In this document: in pieces, positions 19,560 to 28,323 of the stretch
How positions within the stretch are numbered: the first letter of the stretch is position 1
Layout: each line of letters starts with the position of its first letter
Assembly: GCA_050247075.1 (NCBI GenBank)
Contig: JBFWUW010000028.1
Span: forward strand, 15,664-79,663
Origin: JBFWUW01 sp050247075
Lineage (GTDB): Bacteria; Planctomycetota; Planctomycetia; Pirellulales; JBFWUW01
Length of the DNA: 64,000 nt
Direction of reading: 5' to 3'
Notes under the pieces: model-generated
Database searches by the model: none
Told to the model about the DNA's origin: nothing
Seen by the model: the letters and a program-made list of their open reading frames with translations, nothing else
Made by a program: the position numbers and the translations under genes

Positions 19560-20246
19560 TCAGGTCAGCCGCAGGATACCGTCGATGTTTCCCGCCTCTT
19601 GTATGGCACGGCCATATTGCAGCCTCCATTGCAGTGCGTTTGAGATCGTCAAATAACCCTGCTCGCAAGGCGTATCCAATAGGTCGCGGGCAATGTTGTT
19701 GGCTTCAATGTCATCAACGGGCAAATTCTTGTCTTGCATCAAACCGATCAGATCATCCGCGTTGCAGCCGGCCCGTAAGTGTTCAAGAATCAGCCTGGTC
19801 ATGGTGAAATCGGCCGTGCGCCGCGCCTCAATGAACAGCGTATGCCGAATGCTCAATACGGCGCTGTTGGTTCGCGGGTCGTCCTCCTTGTCGTACACGA
19901 AAATCAACAACGAGTAACCCAGGCCAAATATCTTCTGCCTGGCCGATTTGAAAGGCGACGACGATTGCGGCTGGGCAATCGAGGTGACTTTCAAATCGAC
20001 CGCCAATGCGGGAAAGTCCACACCCAAAGCCGAGTTTCCATCCGTGGTTTGATACGTTACATCCAAATGCGCCCGCAGTTTATGTTCCAAGTAGGTGCCT
20101 ACAGCTTTGCCATCCGTCACGCCGTACAGCGTTGGCTCGGGATAACTCGATACAAGCTTGGCGAATTCGGCGGCCTCCTGGCAGAGCAGCGGTATGGTTA
20201 ACTTCTTCCTGGCCACGCTGGCGATTCTCCCAACACGGGATTGCAT
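19560..20246 (-). CDS. PD-(D/E)XK restriction endonuclease
   Basis: The 228-residue protein has the layout of a type II restriction nuclease. It has an acidic residue in GTYLEHKLRAHL, then Asp in LGVDFP and the core VDLKVTS, which together form a PD-(D/E)XK active site. Further on it has ARQKIFGLGYSLLIFVYDKED. The gene starts 17 nt after dnaN in the same direction and precedes the methyltransferase by 37 nt. It is therefore probably expressed with the replication genes. The recognition site cannot be read from the sequence. Confidence 0.78.
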   Translation of the reverse strand: MQSRVGRIASVARKKLTIPLLCQEAAEFAKLVSSYPEPTLYGVTDGKAVGTYLEHKLRAHLDVTYQTTDGNSALGVDFPALAVDLKVTSIAQPQSSSPFKSARQKIFGLGYSLLIFVYDKEDDPRTNSAVLSIRHTLFIEARRTADFTMTRLILEHLRAGCNADDLIGLMQDKNLPVDDIEANNIARDLLDTPCEQGYLTISNALQWRLQYGRAIQEAGNIDGILRLT

Positions 20247-20263
20247 CCATCAAACGCCCGCCC

Positions 20264-21382
20264 CTACCTGTCCCGCGCTAGCGGCATAATCACGTAGCCA
20301 TAGCCGTCATCCGTGAAGCAGACCGCGGCGCTTTCCGCGTCTTTCAGTTCCAGCGTAAAGGACTTGGCGGGGTCCAACACCCGCAGGAAGTCGGCGAAGT
20401 AGCGAGGGTCCAACGTGATGCCAATCGCCGGGCCGTCGTAGGCGATGGGGAACTCCACCCGCGACTGGCCAGCGTCGGCCGAGCGGCCCGACAGCAGCAC
20501 TTTGCCTTCGTTAAAACTGAAATCGACGCCGCGGCTGTCATCGCTGGTGACGATGGCCGCCTGTTTGACCGCAGCCAGCAGCGGGCCAACCACGCATTCA
20601 ATTTTTTGGGCACCCGTGCGGCTGGGGAAGACATCGCGCCAGCGTGGAAAACGCCCCTCGACCAGCCGCGTGTAGATGGTCACCCGCGAGCTCTTGACGA
20701 GCACCTCGTTGGGCCGGGCCACCAATTGCACTTCGCCATCGTTGTCGGCCAGGGACCGCTCGATCAGCGTCATGGCCTTGGTGGGGATGATGGTCGTTTG
20801 GTCGCCCGTCTTGTGGCCGCCTTGCGCACGGGCCGGCCCTTCGACCTTAGCCAAGCGGCGGCCATCGGTGCCGACGGCGGTGATTTTGTCGTCGGCCAGT
20901 TCGATCAGCACGCCCCCCAGCGCGTAGCGGCTGCTTTCGCTATCGGTGGCAAAGGCGGTGCGGCGGATGATCTCGCGCAGTTGCCGGGCGGGCAGTTCAT
21001 GGTAGGCCTTTTCGCCGGCCCCATCGGCCACGGTGGGAAACTCAGCCGGGTTCTCGGAGTTCAAGCGGAACTCGCTCCGTTCGCCGCGGACCAGGGTGCC
21101 TTTGTCGTCCGACTCAATGCGAATCGCGGAGTCCGAGCTTTCACGCAGGATCATCCCGAACCGGCCCAGCGGCAAAACCACGCTTCCCGGCGCGTGGACA
21201 TCGACCCCTTCGACCGCCACGCGAATACCGATCTCCAGGTCGGTGGCCAACAGCGTCACGCCCGCCTCGCTCGCCTCCAGCTTGACGCCCTGCAAGATGG
21301 GCTTGGGGCTGCGCGAGGGGGCCACGGGGGCGGCAATTTGAAAGGCGGCTAGCAGCTTGTCACGTTCGCATGTGATTTTCAT
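20264..21382 (-). CDS. dnaN: DNA polymerase III sliding clamp
   Basis: This 372-residue beta clamp has the typical start MKITCERDKLLAAFQIA, the mid-domain segment YALGGVLIELADDKITAVGTDGRRL and the C-terminal VIMPLARDR. The clamp encircles DNA and tethers polymerase III and repair proteins. It lies 267 bp after dnaA in the same direction and 17 nt before the restriction gene, so its transcript probably continues through the R-M pair to gyrB. The length is normal, with no interruption. Confidence 0.97.
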   Translation of the reverse strand: MKITCERDKLLAAFQIAAPVAPSRSPKPILQGVKLEASEAGVTLLATDLEIGIRVAVEGVDVHAPGSVVLPLGRFGMILRESSDSAIRIESDDKGTLVRGERSEFRLNSENPAEFPTVADGAGEKAYHELPARQLREIIRRTAFATDSESSRYALGGVLIELADDKITAVGTDGRRLAKVEGPARAQGGHKTGDQTTIIPTKAMTLIERSLADNDGEVQLVARPNEVLVKSSRVTIYTRLVEGRFPRWRDVFPSRTGAQKIECVVGPLLAAVKQAAIVTSDDSRGVDFSFNEGKVLLSGRSADAGQSRVEFPIAYDGPAIGITLDPRYFADFLRVLDPAKSFTLELKDAESAAVCFTDDGYGYVIMPLARDR

Positions 21383-21649
21383 GGGGTGGCATCGCGGGCG
21401 GTGGACTAGGTTATTGTTAAATGATTTAAAGATCAGTAGCAGCAGTAAGTCAGGCGGCCGAAGCTGTCAGTAAGCGGCGTTTGTTCGTTGTAAGACATGC
21501 ATTACAAAGCTGTTGCGGCTGCTAGTGGCGCGTGGAAAACTTGTTGGCTGCTTGTTGGTTGAACGTCGATGTTGGTTGGTGGTTGTCGATGGAACGATTT
21601 GCGATTGCCGGCATTGTCGATGGATTGGCCTGTTGCGGTCACGAAAGTT
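21383..21649. other. dnaA-dnaN gap, possible replication origin
   Basis: This 267-bp gap holds an AT-rich stretch (TTATTGTTAAATGATTTAAAGATC, reported at 21410-21433 in two halves) and several TTGTTGG/TTGTTCG motifs. TTGTTCACA (21667-21675), one base from a DnaA-box consensus, lies just inside the dnaA gene. The dnaA-dnaN gap is a common origin site, but no box cluster is obvious, so the call is tentative. Confidence 0.35.
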
Positions 21650-22774
21650 TCAACGCACGGACAAGTTGTTCACACCCAATTTATTGGTTAAGGCCGTCAC
21701 GGCTGTTCGCACCTGGGGGTCGGATTCGATCAGTTCTTGCACGCGGCGGACGCTGTGCAGCGCGGTGGTGTGATCGCGACGGCCAAAGTAGGCGCCGATC
21801 CGTTCCAAGCTTTGATCGGTAAACCGCCGCGCCAAAAATATCGCCACGCTGCGGGCAATGGCGATCCGCCGTTGCCGGCCCGGCCCCTTCATCGCCGCCA
21901 GCGTCACGTTAAATTGGCGGCTGGTCTTCAGTGCGATATCGCGAATTGTCGTCTGGCGGGCGGCGTTGCGCTGGGCCAGGTACTGGCGGGCCGCCGCGAT
22001 ATCGAGCGGCTGCCTCGAACCGGCCTGGGCGGCGGACCAACTTAGCAAGGTGCCGCACAACACCGGCGCGGCGACCGTCAAACGCTCCGCCAAAAACCGT
22101 GCGGTCTCTTCAGGCAGGGGAATTTGTTTGTTGGCGGCATACCGCCGCAGCAGGGCCAGACGGGCATCAAAGCCTGGCACCGCTACCGGCACGCATAGCC
22201 CGCCCAGCAGACGGTCCCGCAATGGGGGCAACAGCATGGGCAGATCGGCGGGTGCGGCGGTACCGACCACGATCACCCGGCCCTCTTCTTGCAGGATGGC
22301 GTCGATGGTCCACAGCAGTTCTTGCTGGGCGGCCGGTTTGGCCGCTAAGGCATCCAGCCCATCCAGCACCAACATGGCGGCCTGCCGATAGCCGTCGCGA
22401 AAACGGTCCATGCCATGCCGCTCGACCGCCACCGCGAATTCGTGGGCAAAGTCCGCCCCGCACACATGCAACACGCGGGCTTTGGGATGCCGCTGTTGAT
22501 ACTGGCAGGCCAAGGTTAGCGCCAGTTGCGACTTGCCCGTGCCCGACGGGCCATGCAGCGTCAGCGGATTGAATGGCGTAGCATTGGCGGAAGCGATATT
22601 CACGGACGTCATGGCGGCCAGCGCCACCGCGGCCAGACGGTTCTCCTCGCCCGATAAGAACGATCGCGGCGCGGGCCCAGCATCAAGCGCACCGGCTGGG
22701 CCAGTGTCTTGCCGGGGCACGTTGTCTTGTGCCGCCACGCGCGGAAAGTCGATCTCGAACACGCCAACAGACAC
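21650..22774 (-). CDS. dnaA: Chromosomal replication initiator DnaA (short form)
   Basis: The AAA+ domain has Walker A GPSGTGKS, a Walker B-like VLDGLDAL (usual DD replaced by DG), and an arginine-finger region LRDRLLGGL. The C-terminal DNA-binding domain has the DnaA signature YFGRRDHTTALHSV. Domain I, which contacts DnaB in other bacteria, is absent: only about 50 residues precede the AAA+ fold. The GTG at 22774 has GGAG 6 nt upstream and is preferred to a TTG at 22843 without a ribosome site. It heads the dnaA-dnaN operon. The helicase may be loaded through DciA instead. Confidence 0.92.
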   Translation of the reverse strand: MSVGVFEIDFPRVAAQDNVPRQDTGPAGALDAGPAPRSFLSGEENRLAAVALAAMTSVNIASANATPFNPLTLHGPSGTGKSQLALTLACQYQQRHPKARVLHVCGADFAHEFAVAVERHGMDRFRDGYRQAAMLVLDGLDALAAKPAAQQELLWTIDAILQEEGRVIVVGTAAPADLPMLLPPLRDRLLGGLCVPVAVPGFDARLALLRRYAANKQIPLPEETARFLAERLTVAAPVLCGTLLSWSAAQAGSRQPLDIAAARQYLAQRNAARQTTIRDIALKTSRQFNVTLAAMKGPGRQRRIAIARSVAIFLARRFTDQSLERIGAYFGRRDHTTALHSVRRVQELIESDPQVRTAVTALTNKLGVNNLSVR

Positions 22775-22968
22775 GCCGGGCTCCGTCCAGTGTGATCGCC
22801 AAAAAACGCCGGCTAACAGGCTCCAGACAGGCCCGGCCAGCAACGCCGCATTCTAGCATTTTTTGCCCCCCGGCGATACGCTTGCGCGCGACAATTCGCA
22901 CCCCATTTTCCGCGTGAAAACGCGGCCTTTTCGGGCTTGTTGGCCAGGGTGAGGAAAGGCCTAGCGCT

Positions 22969-25947
22969 TCACGCGAAGCGGGCTTCGACTTCCACCCATT
23001 CGTTGCAGGCGAAGTCGATCATGACGGCTCCCTCCTCGATGTTCAACTCGGCCAGCGTGTGCCCCTCAAAGTCGACATGCCTGGCCGAGGCAAACGGACG
23101 AAATGCACTTAGCTTGGCGCGGCCGGGCCGGCCTTCGGTTTCCAGCAGGCGCGTCCGCAGGCCCACCACGCGCCCCTCGGCCACCAGCGGAGACCAATGC
23201 GTGGCCATCACGTTCTTCAGGTCGATGTGGCAAAACCAACTGGAAGGCCCAGCCACCGGGGCCGGCGCGGTCTGCAAATGGGCCGTCAACGGAGTAATCA
23301 GGCCCCAGGCGGCTTGCGCCGGGTACGGCAGGTTAAGGCCAATCCCCAGCCGAAACGTGCGGGCCGTATCACCCCGCACCACCAACAGCGTGTCGAGCAT
23401 CCGCATGCCAATCCGCCGATGGTACGGCAGCCCGCCCGGCAAAATGGCCATGCTATGCTTCTCGCTGCGCAGCTCTACAAACAGCGGGGCCTCCAGCTTT
23501 TTGGCCTCCGTGGGATGCGACACGCCACTGACACTGCGGCGGATGTCGGCCCCGGAATCGCCCCAGGCAAACCGCGAGGCGTAGTAAGAGTTCCAAGGAT
23601 CGGCCCGCGGCTCTTCGTGAATATCGAGATGAATCTCCAGGTTCAGCACGGGCGAACCGCGCCAGGCCTGCACCTTTTGCTCGAAATTGGCCAGCACCTT
23701 GCCCTCGGGATCGACCAGCCGGCCGCGGCTGGTGATCTCGCCCAAGACCGGGCCGGTGGAAGTTACTTCCACGCTGTCGGCCACCATCGCGGCGTATTCG
23801 GCTTCCAGATCGGGATCGCGCCACACATCGCCCGGCTTGGGGCGCGGCTGCGGCAACCGAAAACCCAAGTGCTGCGAGAACAAATTCGTCCGCTGCTTAT
23901 AGTCGTGAAAGGCCCGAATGCCGCCAGTCGTCGGGTCGATGCGGACTTCGAAGAACTCGTTGCGGACATGCTCCCCCTCGGCTAGCGGCTTGTCGGCCGT
24001 CTTCTTGCGCGGGGCGGCGGGTGTCTCCACCCTGCCTGCGGCAACCCAGGCGTAACCAAGCGCGGGGACCTCCACCGACGCTAACCGGCGGCCCGGCACA
24101 TCTTGCACCCGCTTGACCGGACCCGCCACCATCGGCGCGGCTAGTTCATCCGGCAAGGGGACAGCCACACGGCGTATAAAGCTGTGCGGGTTGACGACCA
24201 GCAAGCCCGGCGTGGGGTCAGCGGGTCCGTTGGGCAAGGCATCGGCCAGGTGTTGCAAGCCGCGGGCCAGTTCGACATTCAGCCGATGTTGCTGCGCCGT
24301 GGCCTGGGCGGCGTCGGCCTCGTAGGCGCGTTCCACATCAACCGCCAGGCCAGTCGCCACGGGGGGCGTACCCGACAAGAGCGCGGCGAGTGTTTCCAAC
24401 GCCTGGTAGGCCTCCACGCCCGCCTGCCAACGATGTTGCCGGGCAATGCGTTTGAGCGCGTCGGGCTGGCGGCGAATGACGGTCTGCTTGAGGTACGGCG
24501 CGCGGTATTGGTCGGAGATAAACCGGGTGGAGTGCCCAGGTGCGGCGGTTTGGGCGAGAAATTCGGGGATGGTGATGAATCGGCCCAGCACCGGCGCATA
24601 AGCGGCAATGCGGCGCAAGTCGTCGTACCAGGGCCGCGCCTGGCCCGGCCAGTGCGCCAGCCCCACCATGGCCACATGGTCCAGGTCCATCGACTCGCCC
24701 ATTTTTTGGGCAAAGCCCAGAAACGTCTCCGACAGGTTCGCGTCGAGCGGTACCCGCGTCACGGAGTCGATAGCGGACGAAGCAAACCCTTCCCAGCGGG
24801 TCTTGCTTTGCCCTTCCCGCGGAAACTGGCCGTCGTCCAGCGTAAAGTGCATCGCCCCGCTAAAGCCCATGCGGTTGAGCAACAGCGGCAGCACCGGGGC
24901 TAATCCAAATCGCCTCCGGCCAAAGACCGTCGGCCGCTGTCCCAGGTGGCGTTGGTAGACCGCCAGCCCGCGGCGCAACTCGGCCAAGGTCGATTCAATC
25001 GGCAACAGCGGCAACTCATGTTCGTAGAACTCGCCGCCGATCAGCGCCGCCTGGCCGCTTTCCAGGGCCGCTCGAAAGGCCTTCAAGGTGTCGGGTTCGT
25101 GGGCCATTTCCGCCACGGTATGGGCCGAAGCCACAATGTTGCGCGGTGCGGTCGTTGCCGAAGGATGGTGGGCCGCGTGTACCCCCTCGCCCGGTACTCC
25201 GGGAGAGGGTTGGGGAGAGGGCGAAGCGGAAACGGATTGACCACGCAATGGGCCCTCACCCCGGCCCTCTCCCAAAGGGGGAGAGGGATGCCGGTGGGCC
25301 AACTCGTCTCGCAGCGGCTGGCCCAGCGTAGTGGGGGCAACCAGCGTTATGTCGATTAAATAGGCTTGCGCGGGGTAGAACCGCTCGCGCGCTTCGAGCA
25401 GCACGTCGAAGCATTCTTGCAGATGCTTGCGCGTGGCCGAAACGTCGGCGCCCATGGAGGCCTGGGCCGCCGCCAAGGTCCGGTCGCGAAAGTGTTTTTC
25501 ATCCAGATTGCTCATGTAGCGCATCTGCCGCGTGAGCAATTCCACCTGCAAAAAACAGAAGCCCAAGGCCAAAAAGTCGGGGACCAGCACGGCATTGGCC
25601 GCGGTCCCTGGGTCGTCCAGCGCGGCGAGGGCCTGCTTCACGATCTCTTGTCGATCGGTCGTCTTGCGGACCACGCAGGCCCCTTCGTTGAGGGCGCGGG
25701 CCGCCCAGCCCGCTTGCAGCAGCGACTCGCTGACCTGGGGCACAATCAACAACCGGCTGGCCAGTTGGTCGGGGGGACCATCGGCCCGGGCCCAGGTGGG
25801 CGTCTTGCCGGCGCTGGCCAGCAAGGCCGGGTGCCACATGGCCGACCAGGCGGAAAGCAGCCCCTCGGCCGCCTCTTTCTCATGATAGAGCGGAAAATCC
25901 TCCAGGCTGTGGCAGGGCAGCAGGATGATGAGTTCTTCAAACTTCAT
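22969..25947 (-). CDS. GH38-like (alpha-mannosidase fold) protein
   Basis: The roughly 992-residue protein resembles a glycoside hydrolase family 38 enzyme. It has an N-terminal catalytic-type region (PCHSLEDFPLYHEKEA; later RRRFGLAPVLPLLL). Its C-terminal beta region includes LLVVNPHSFIRRVAVPLP, VRNEFFEVRIDPTTGGI and GEITSRGRLV, typical of the mannosidase middle and C-terminal domains. No signal peptide is seen. Substrate is unknown and catalytic residues were not confirmed. A repeat-encoded segment (about residues 219-255, SPSPQPSPGVPGEG) interrupts it without breaking the frame. ATG 25947 starts MKFEELI. It lies upstream of dnaA on the same strand. Confidence 0.65.
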   Translation of the reverse strand: MKFEELIILLPCHSLEDFPLYHEKEAAEGLLSAWSAMWHPALLASAGKTPTWARADGPPDQLASRLLIVPQVSESLLQAGWAARALNEGACVVRKTTDRQEIVKQALAALDDPGTAANAVLVPDFLALGFCFLQVELLTRQMRYMSNLDEKHFRDRTLAAAQASMGADVSATRKHLQECFDVLLEARERFYPAQAYLIDITLVAPTTLGQPLRDELAHRHPSPPLGEGRGEGPLRGQSVSASPSPQPSPGVPGEGVHAAHHPSATTAPRNIVASAHTVAEMAHEPDTLKAFRAALESGQAALIGGEFYEHELPLLPIESTLAELRRGLAVYQRHLGQRPTVFGRRRFGLAPVLPLLLNRMGFSGAMHFTLDDGQFPREGQSKTRWEGFASSAIDSVTRVPLDANLSETFLGFAQKMGESMDLDHVAMVGLAHWPGQARPWYDDLRRIAAYAPVLGRFITIPEFLAQTAAPGHSTRFISDQYRAPYLKQTVIRRQPDALKRIARQHRWQAGVEAYQALETLAALLSGTPPVATGLAVDVERAYEADAAQATAQQHRLNVELARGLQHLADALPNGPADPTPGLLVVNPHSFIRRVAVPLPDELAAPMVAGPVKRVQDVPGRRLASVEVPALGYAWVAAGRVETPAAPRKKTADKPLAEGEHVRNEFFEVRIDPTTGGIRAFHDYKQRTNLFSQHLGFRLPQPRPKPGDVWRDPDLEAEYAAMVADSVEVTSTGPVLGEITSRGRLVDPEGKVLANFEQKVQAWRGSPVLNLEIHLDIHEEPRADPWNSYYASRFAWGDSGADIRRSVSGVSHPTEAKKLEAPLFVELRSEKHSMAILPGGLPYHRRIGMRMLDTLLVVRGDTARTFRLGIGLNLPYPAQAAWGLITPLTAHLQTAPAPVAGPSSWFCHIDLKNVMATHWSPLVAEGRVVGLRTRLLETEGRPGRAKLSAFRPFASARHVDFEGHTLAELNIEEGAVMIDFACNEWVEVEARFA
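25183..25289 (-). repeat. Repeat family B copy inside the GH38-like gene
   Basis: The copy contains CCGGTACTCCGGGAGAGGG and, at the other end, CCCTCACCCCGGCCCTCTCC. The same sequences lie between genes at 57767, 59722, 61353, 61516 and 63930. In this gene it is translated into a proline/glycine-rich peptide, and the reading frame remains open on both sides. Confidence 0.85.
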
Positions 25948-26345
25948 AAGCCGCAATCAGTTAGAGTGGCTCTGCCCTGGCCGGATGGCAGACGCTAAAG
26001 AGCATGGCAGCCATCGACGATAACTGCTGCCGCGGGGCAAGTCCAGCCAGCGGAGAAGCGATCGGCTTGCGGCAACGCACGAAGGCTTTCTGACGCAACC
26101 GAGGCTTGCCGTTCGCCAGAACCATCCGCCCTCCTTTTCATCCTTCCGCCTTCATCCTTTCTTTACGGCTTCTGCGATGTTGGCTTGAGGCTGTTTCAAT
26201 GGTGCATGCCGGGCAGCCGTACCGCGCGTGGAATGCCACTCGGAAAGGCTGTTAGCGGAGAAGTGGTCAGCCATCAGCTTGCGGTAGCGTGCCGCCCGCG
26301 GCAAGGCGGGAGCCATGCCGCTACGGGGGCCAATCGGCCTTACCT

Positions 26346-26551
26346 GTTCCAAAATTGCCGTGTTTCGGGGGGTTGTGGTGCAAGTACACGTAGCCGCAAA
26401 GCTCCTGCTTTGCCGGCTTGATGGGCGAGTGGGTGCTGCTTCTGGCGCGGGGTTGATGGGCATGGATCGTCGATGGCGGCGGTGGGTTTGAACGCTTCCT
26501 GTTCCAAAATTGCCGTGTTTCGGGGGGTTGTGGTGCAGGTTTGCCTGCAAA
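26346..26551. repeat. Direct repeat pair, about 40 bp
   Basis: GTTCCAAAATTGCCGTGTTT and the following GTTGTGGTGCA stretch occur at about 26346-26385 and 26504-26543. The match is nearly exact and the copies are about 158 bp apart. Confidence 0.8.
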
Positions 26552-26843
26552 AAGCGTGAATTCTGGCGGCGCGCACCGCCAGCGCCCCGCGTGACGACCG
26601 CGTTTTAAAAATATGGACAGGCCCCGTGACGCGTACCGGTCGGCGGAGGGAGCGGCGAGAAGGACGTCGCACCCCATTGGGCCAACCAGCCGGCAACGGT
26701 AGCCGTAAACAGTGACTCGCCCGATCAACCGCCCGCCACGGCCATGATGTTCGAGCACGCGGCGGACGACGACGCTTGGGCGGTTTGGGGGCTTCGCGCC
26801 CGTTGGACGTGCAAAAGCCACGTCGGCGCGCAAAGCCAGTTGC

Positions 26844-26909
26844 CATTTATTGTAATAGATATACGACTGTTGTAAATATATAAAAAGGTATAAAATAAAA
26901 TATATAATG
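26844..26909. other. Extremely AT-rich block
   Basis: About 66 bp are almost wholly A/T (for example GGTATAAAATAAAATATATA) in a chromosome otherwise well above 60% GC. It lies in a non-coding region about 4 kb upstream of dnaA. It may be a DNA-unwinding element, a nucleoid-protein site or a strong promoter region. Confidence 0.6.
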
Positions 26910-27007
26910 GCGACGGCGCAAGCGGGCTATTGGTCCCTCTCGTGGAGGGCGGGCTTGTCTGCCATGCCCTGCCGTTCGGACCGCATAAAGCGTTTTCATG
27001 CGGTGGC

Positions 27008-27062
27008 AGGTTCCGCCCGGCAGGCGGAACCTACGGTAGGCCCCGTCTGCCGGACGGGGCCT
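27008..27062. repeat. Two adjacent perfect hairpins
   Basis: AGGTTCCGCC/GGCGGAACCT (27008-27032) and AGGCCCCGTC/GACGGGGCCT (27038-27062) are both perfect 10-bp stems with 5-nt loops containing CGGCA or TGCCG. They resemble REP-type palindromes in tandem. Confidence 0.8.
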
Positions 27063-27162
27063 GGGACTGGTGCTCCAATCGGGACAGGGCATTACGTTAG
27101 AATCAAACCGCTGGCCCCACGCGCTGCCCGATGGATGGGTTGCCCTGGTTGCTGGGAGCTTT

Positions 27163-27312
27163 GCGGCTACGTGCCGCTGGGGTTTCCGTGGTGGTGGAAG
27201 CCATGCGCCAAACTTCGTAACATGCTGTTCAGCAATATGTTACGTCCTCGAACCAGCCGCAACGGCGAGGCGCTCAAAGGATGGGGTCGCTGGCTAACTG
27301 GTGTCCCCTGGC
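27163..27312. repeat. Repeat family E, copy 1
   Basis: It shares about 130 bp with 28191-28323, including GTGGTGGAAGCCATGCG and GTTACGTCCTCGAAC, and both end with GTGTCCCCTGGC. It contains the hairpin CGTAACATGCTG/CAGCAATATGTTACG. It ends directly at the stop codon of the gene at 27316. Confidence 0.85.
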
Positions 27313-27315
27313 TGA

Positions 27316-27909
27316 CTAATAAGGCCCAAGCTCGAAGTAACTCTCCTGTCCCAAGTGAGGCGTGTACTCGGCGACTAACTGAGCGAGTTCGCCTTGACTG
27401 GAGATATCCAGCCAAAACTCTCCACCTCCTCGATAGCACATCCGCTCGGCCACGAACCGCCGATCCCTTGCCTGGACCAGCACAAACCTCATCCGAGGTT
27501 CGTAGCGAGTGTGCTGCCGGGTCCACTCCGCCATCGAAGCCGCGTCCGAGGGACTCGCGCCCAGCAACCTTCCGAAAATAGAATCCACGTCGGCGGGATT
27601 GGTCGCCGGCCAATAGATCAGCAGATTGTCCCCCTCGGCTTCCACAAAAAAATGTTGCTGACCGGTCGCTTTCTTGACGCCTGCCACGGCCAGTTCCCTT
27701 TCAAAGGGCAGAATCGCCGTGGAACGAATTTTCCGCACATGCACCTGAGCATTCTCAGGGCTTTCGTATAGTTCGTAACCGTCCGGCAGCGTATCGACGG
27801 TATTCTCGCCCGGCTTTTTTGAGACATAGTACTTGGGCTTGCCCGTCTTGGTCTTGCCGACCAGTAGATGGTAGGTGTCACCGCGGCGATTCTGGTAGGT
27901 AATGGCCAC
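27316..27909 (-). CDS. Conserved hypothetical protein (197 aa)
   Basis: The protein starts VAITYQNRRGDTYHLLVGKT and continues with GKPKYYVSKKPGE and LPDGYELYESPENAQV. This opening is one I recall from uncharacterised proteins in several phyla, without known function. The GTG at 27909 has AAGGAG 5 nt upstream and was preferred to an ATG at 28017 that adds 36 unrelated residues. There is no signal peptide or membrane segment; the C-terminal part has many charged and aromatic residues. The gene is flanked on both sides by family E repeats, so it might have moved with them. Confidence 0.65.
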   Translation of the reverse strand: MAITYQNRRGDTYHLLVGKTKTGKPKYYVSKKPGENTVDTLPDGYELYESPENAQVHVRKIRSTAILPFERELAVAGVKKATGQQHFFVEAEGDNLLIYWPATNPADVDSIFGRLLGASPSDAASMAEWTRQHTRYEPRMRFVLVQARDRRFVAERMCYRGGGEFWLDISSQGELAQLVAEYTPHLGQESYFELGPY

Positions 27910-28094
27910 GCCCGCTCCTTGCTCGTTGTAACAACAGCCACGCCCACGATGACTGGGCTTATCATCAAGATACCCCATCCGTGTCAGGCTTCCAGTCCTC
28001 GGCCGGTCGCTCAGCACGCGGCGGACAGCCGAGGGACGGCCATCTCTCCCTCACCGGGAGGACAACTGCCCCTCCGTAGCCACATGGCTCCCGC

Positions 28095-28323
28095 CACGTT
28101 GGCTTGAGGCTGTTTCGACCGTCCACGCCGGGCAACCGTGACCCGCGTGGAATGCCGACACCGTTTCAAGCCGGCAAAGCGGGAGGTTTGCCGGCTACGT
28201 GCTGCTGGGTTTTCGTGGTGGTGGAAGCCATGCGCTAAACTTCGTAACATGCGGTTCAGCAATTTGTTACGTCCTCGAACAAGCCGCAACGGCCACAGGC
28301 TCAGTGGATGGGTGTCCCCTGGC
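28095..28323. repeat. Repeat families D and E (copy 2)
   Basis: 28095-28190 holds the family D sequence (CGCGTGGAATGCCGACACCG), also seen at 29417-29475 and partly at 26176-26245. 28191-28323 is the second family E copy, nearly the same as 27163-27312. The end of the truncated gene at 28267 is encoded inside it. Confidence 0.85.

Larger units (their letters stand above)
25948..27315. other. 1.37-kb repeat-rich gap
   Basis: No credible gene is present. The gap holds a family F motif (TTTCATCCTTCCGCC, near 26138, also near 55495), a family D copy (26176-26245), two 40-bp direct copies around CCAAAATTGCCGTGTTTCGG, the AT-rich block 26844-26909, a double hairpin and a family E copy. Open frames on the minus strand here are translations of repeats. 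Confidence 0.6.

Noticed and set aside
26321..26833. Minus-strand open frame of 170 codons in the 1.4-kb gap
   Set aside because: Its translation repeats the peptide PPETRQFWNR because it runs through direct repeats; there is no ribosome site.
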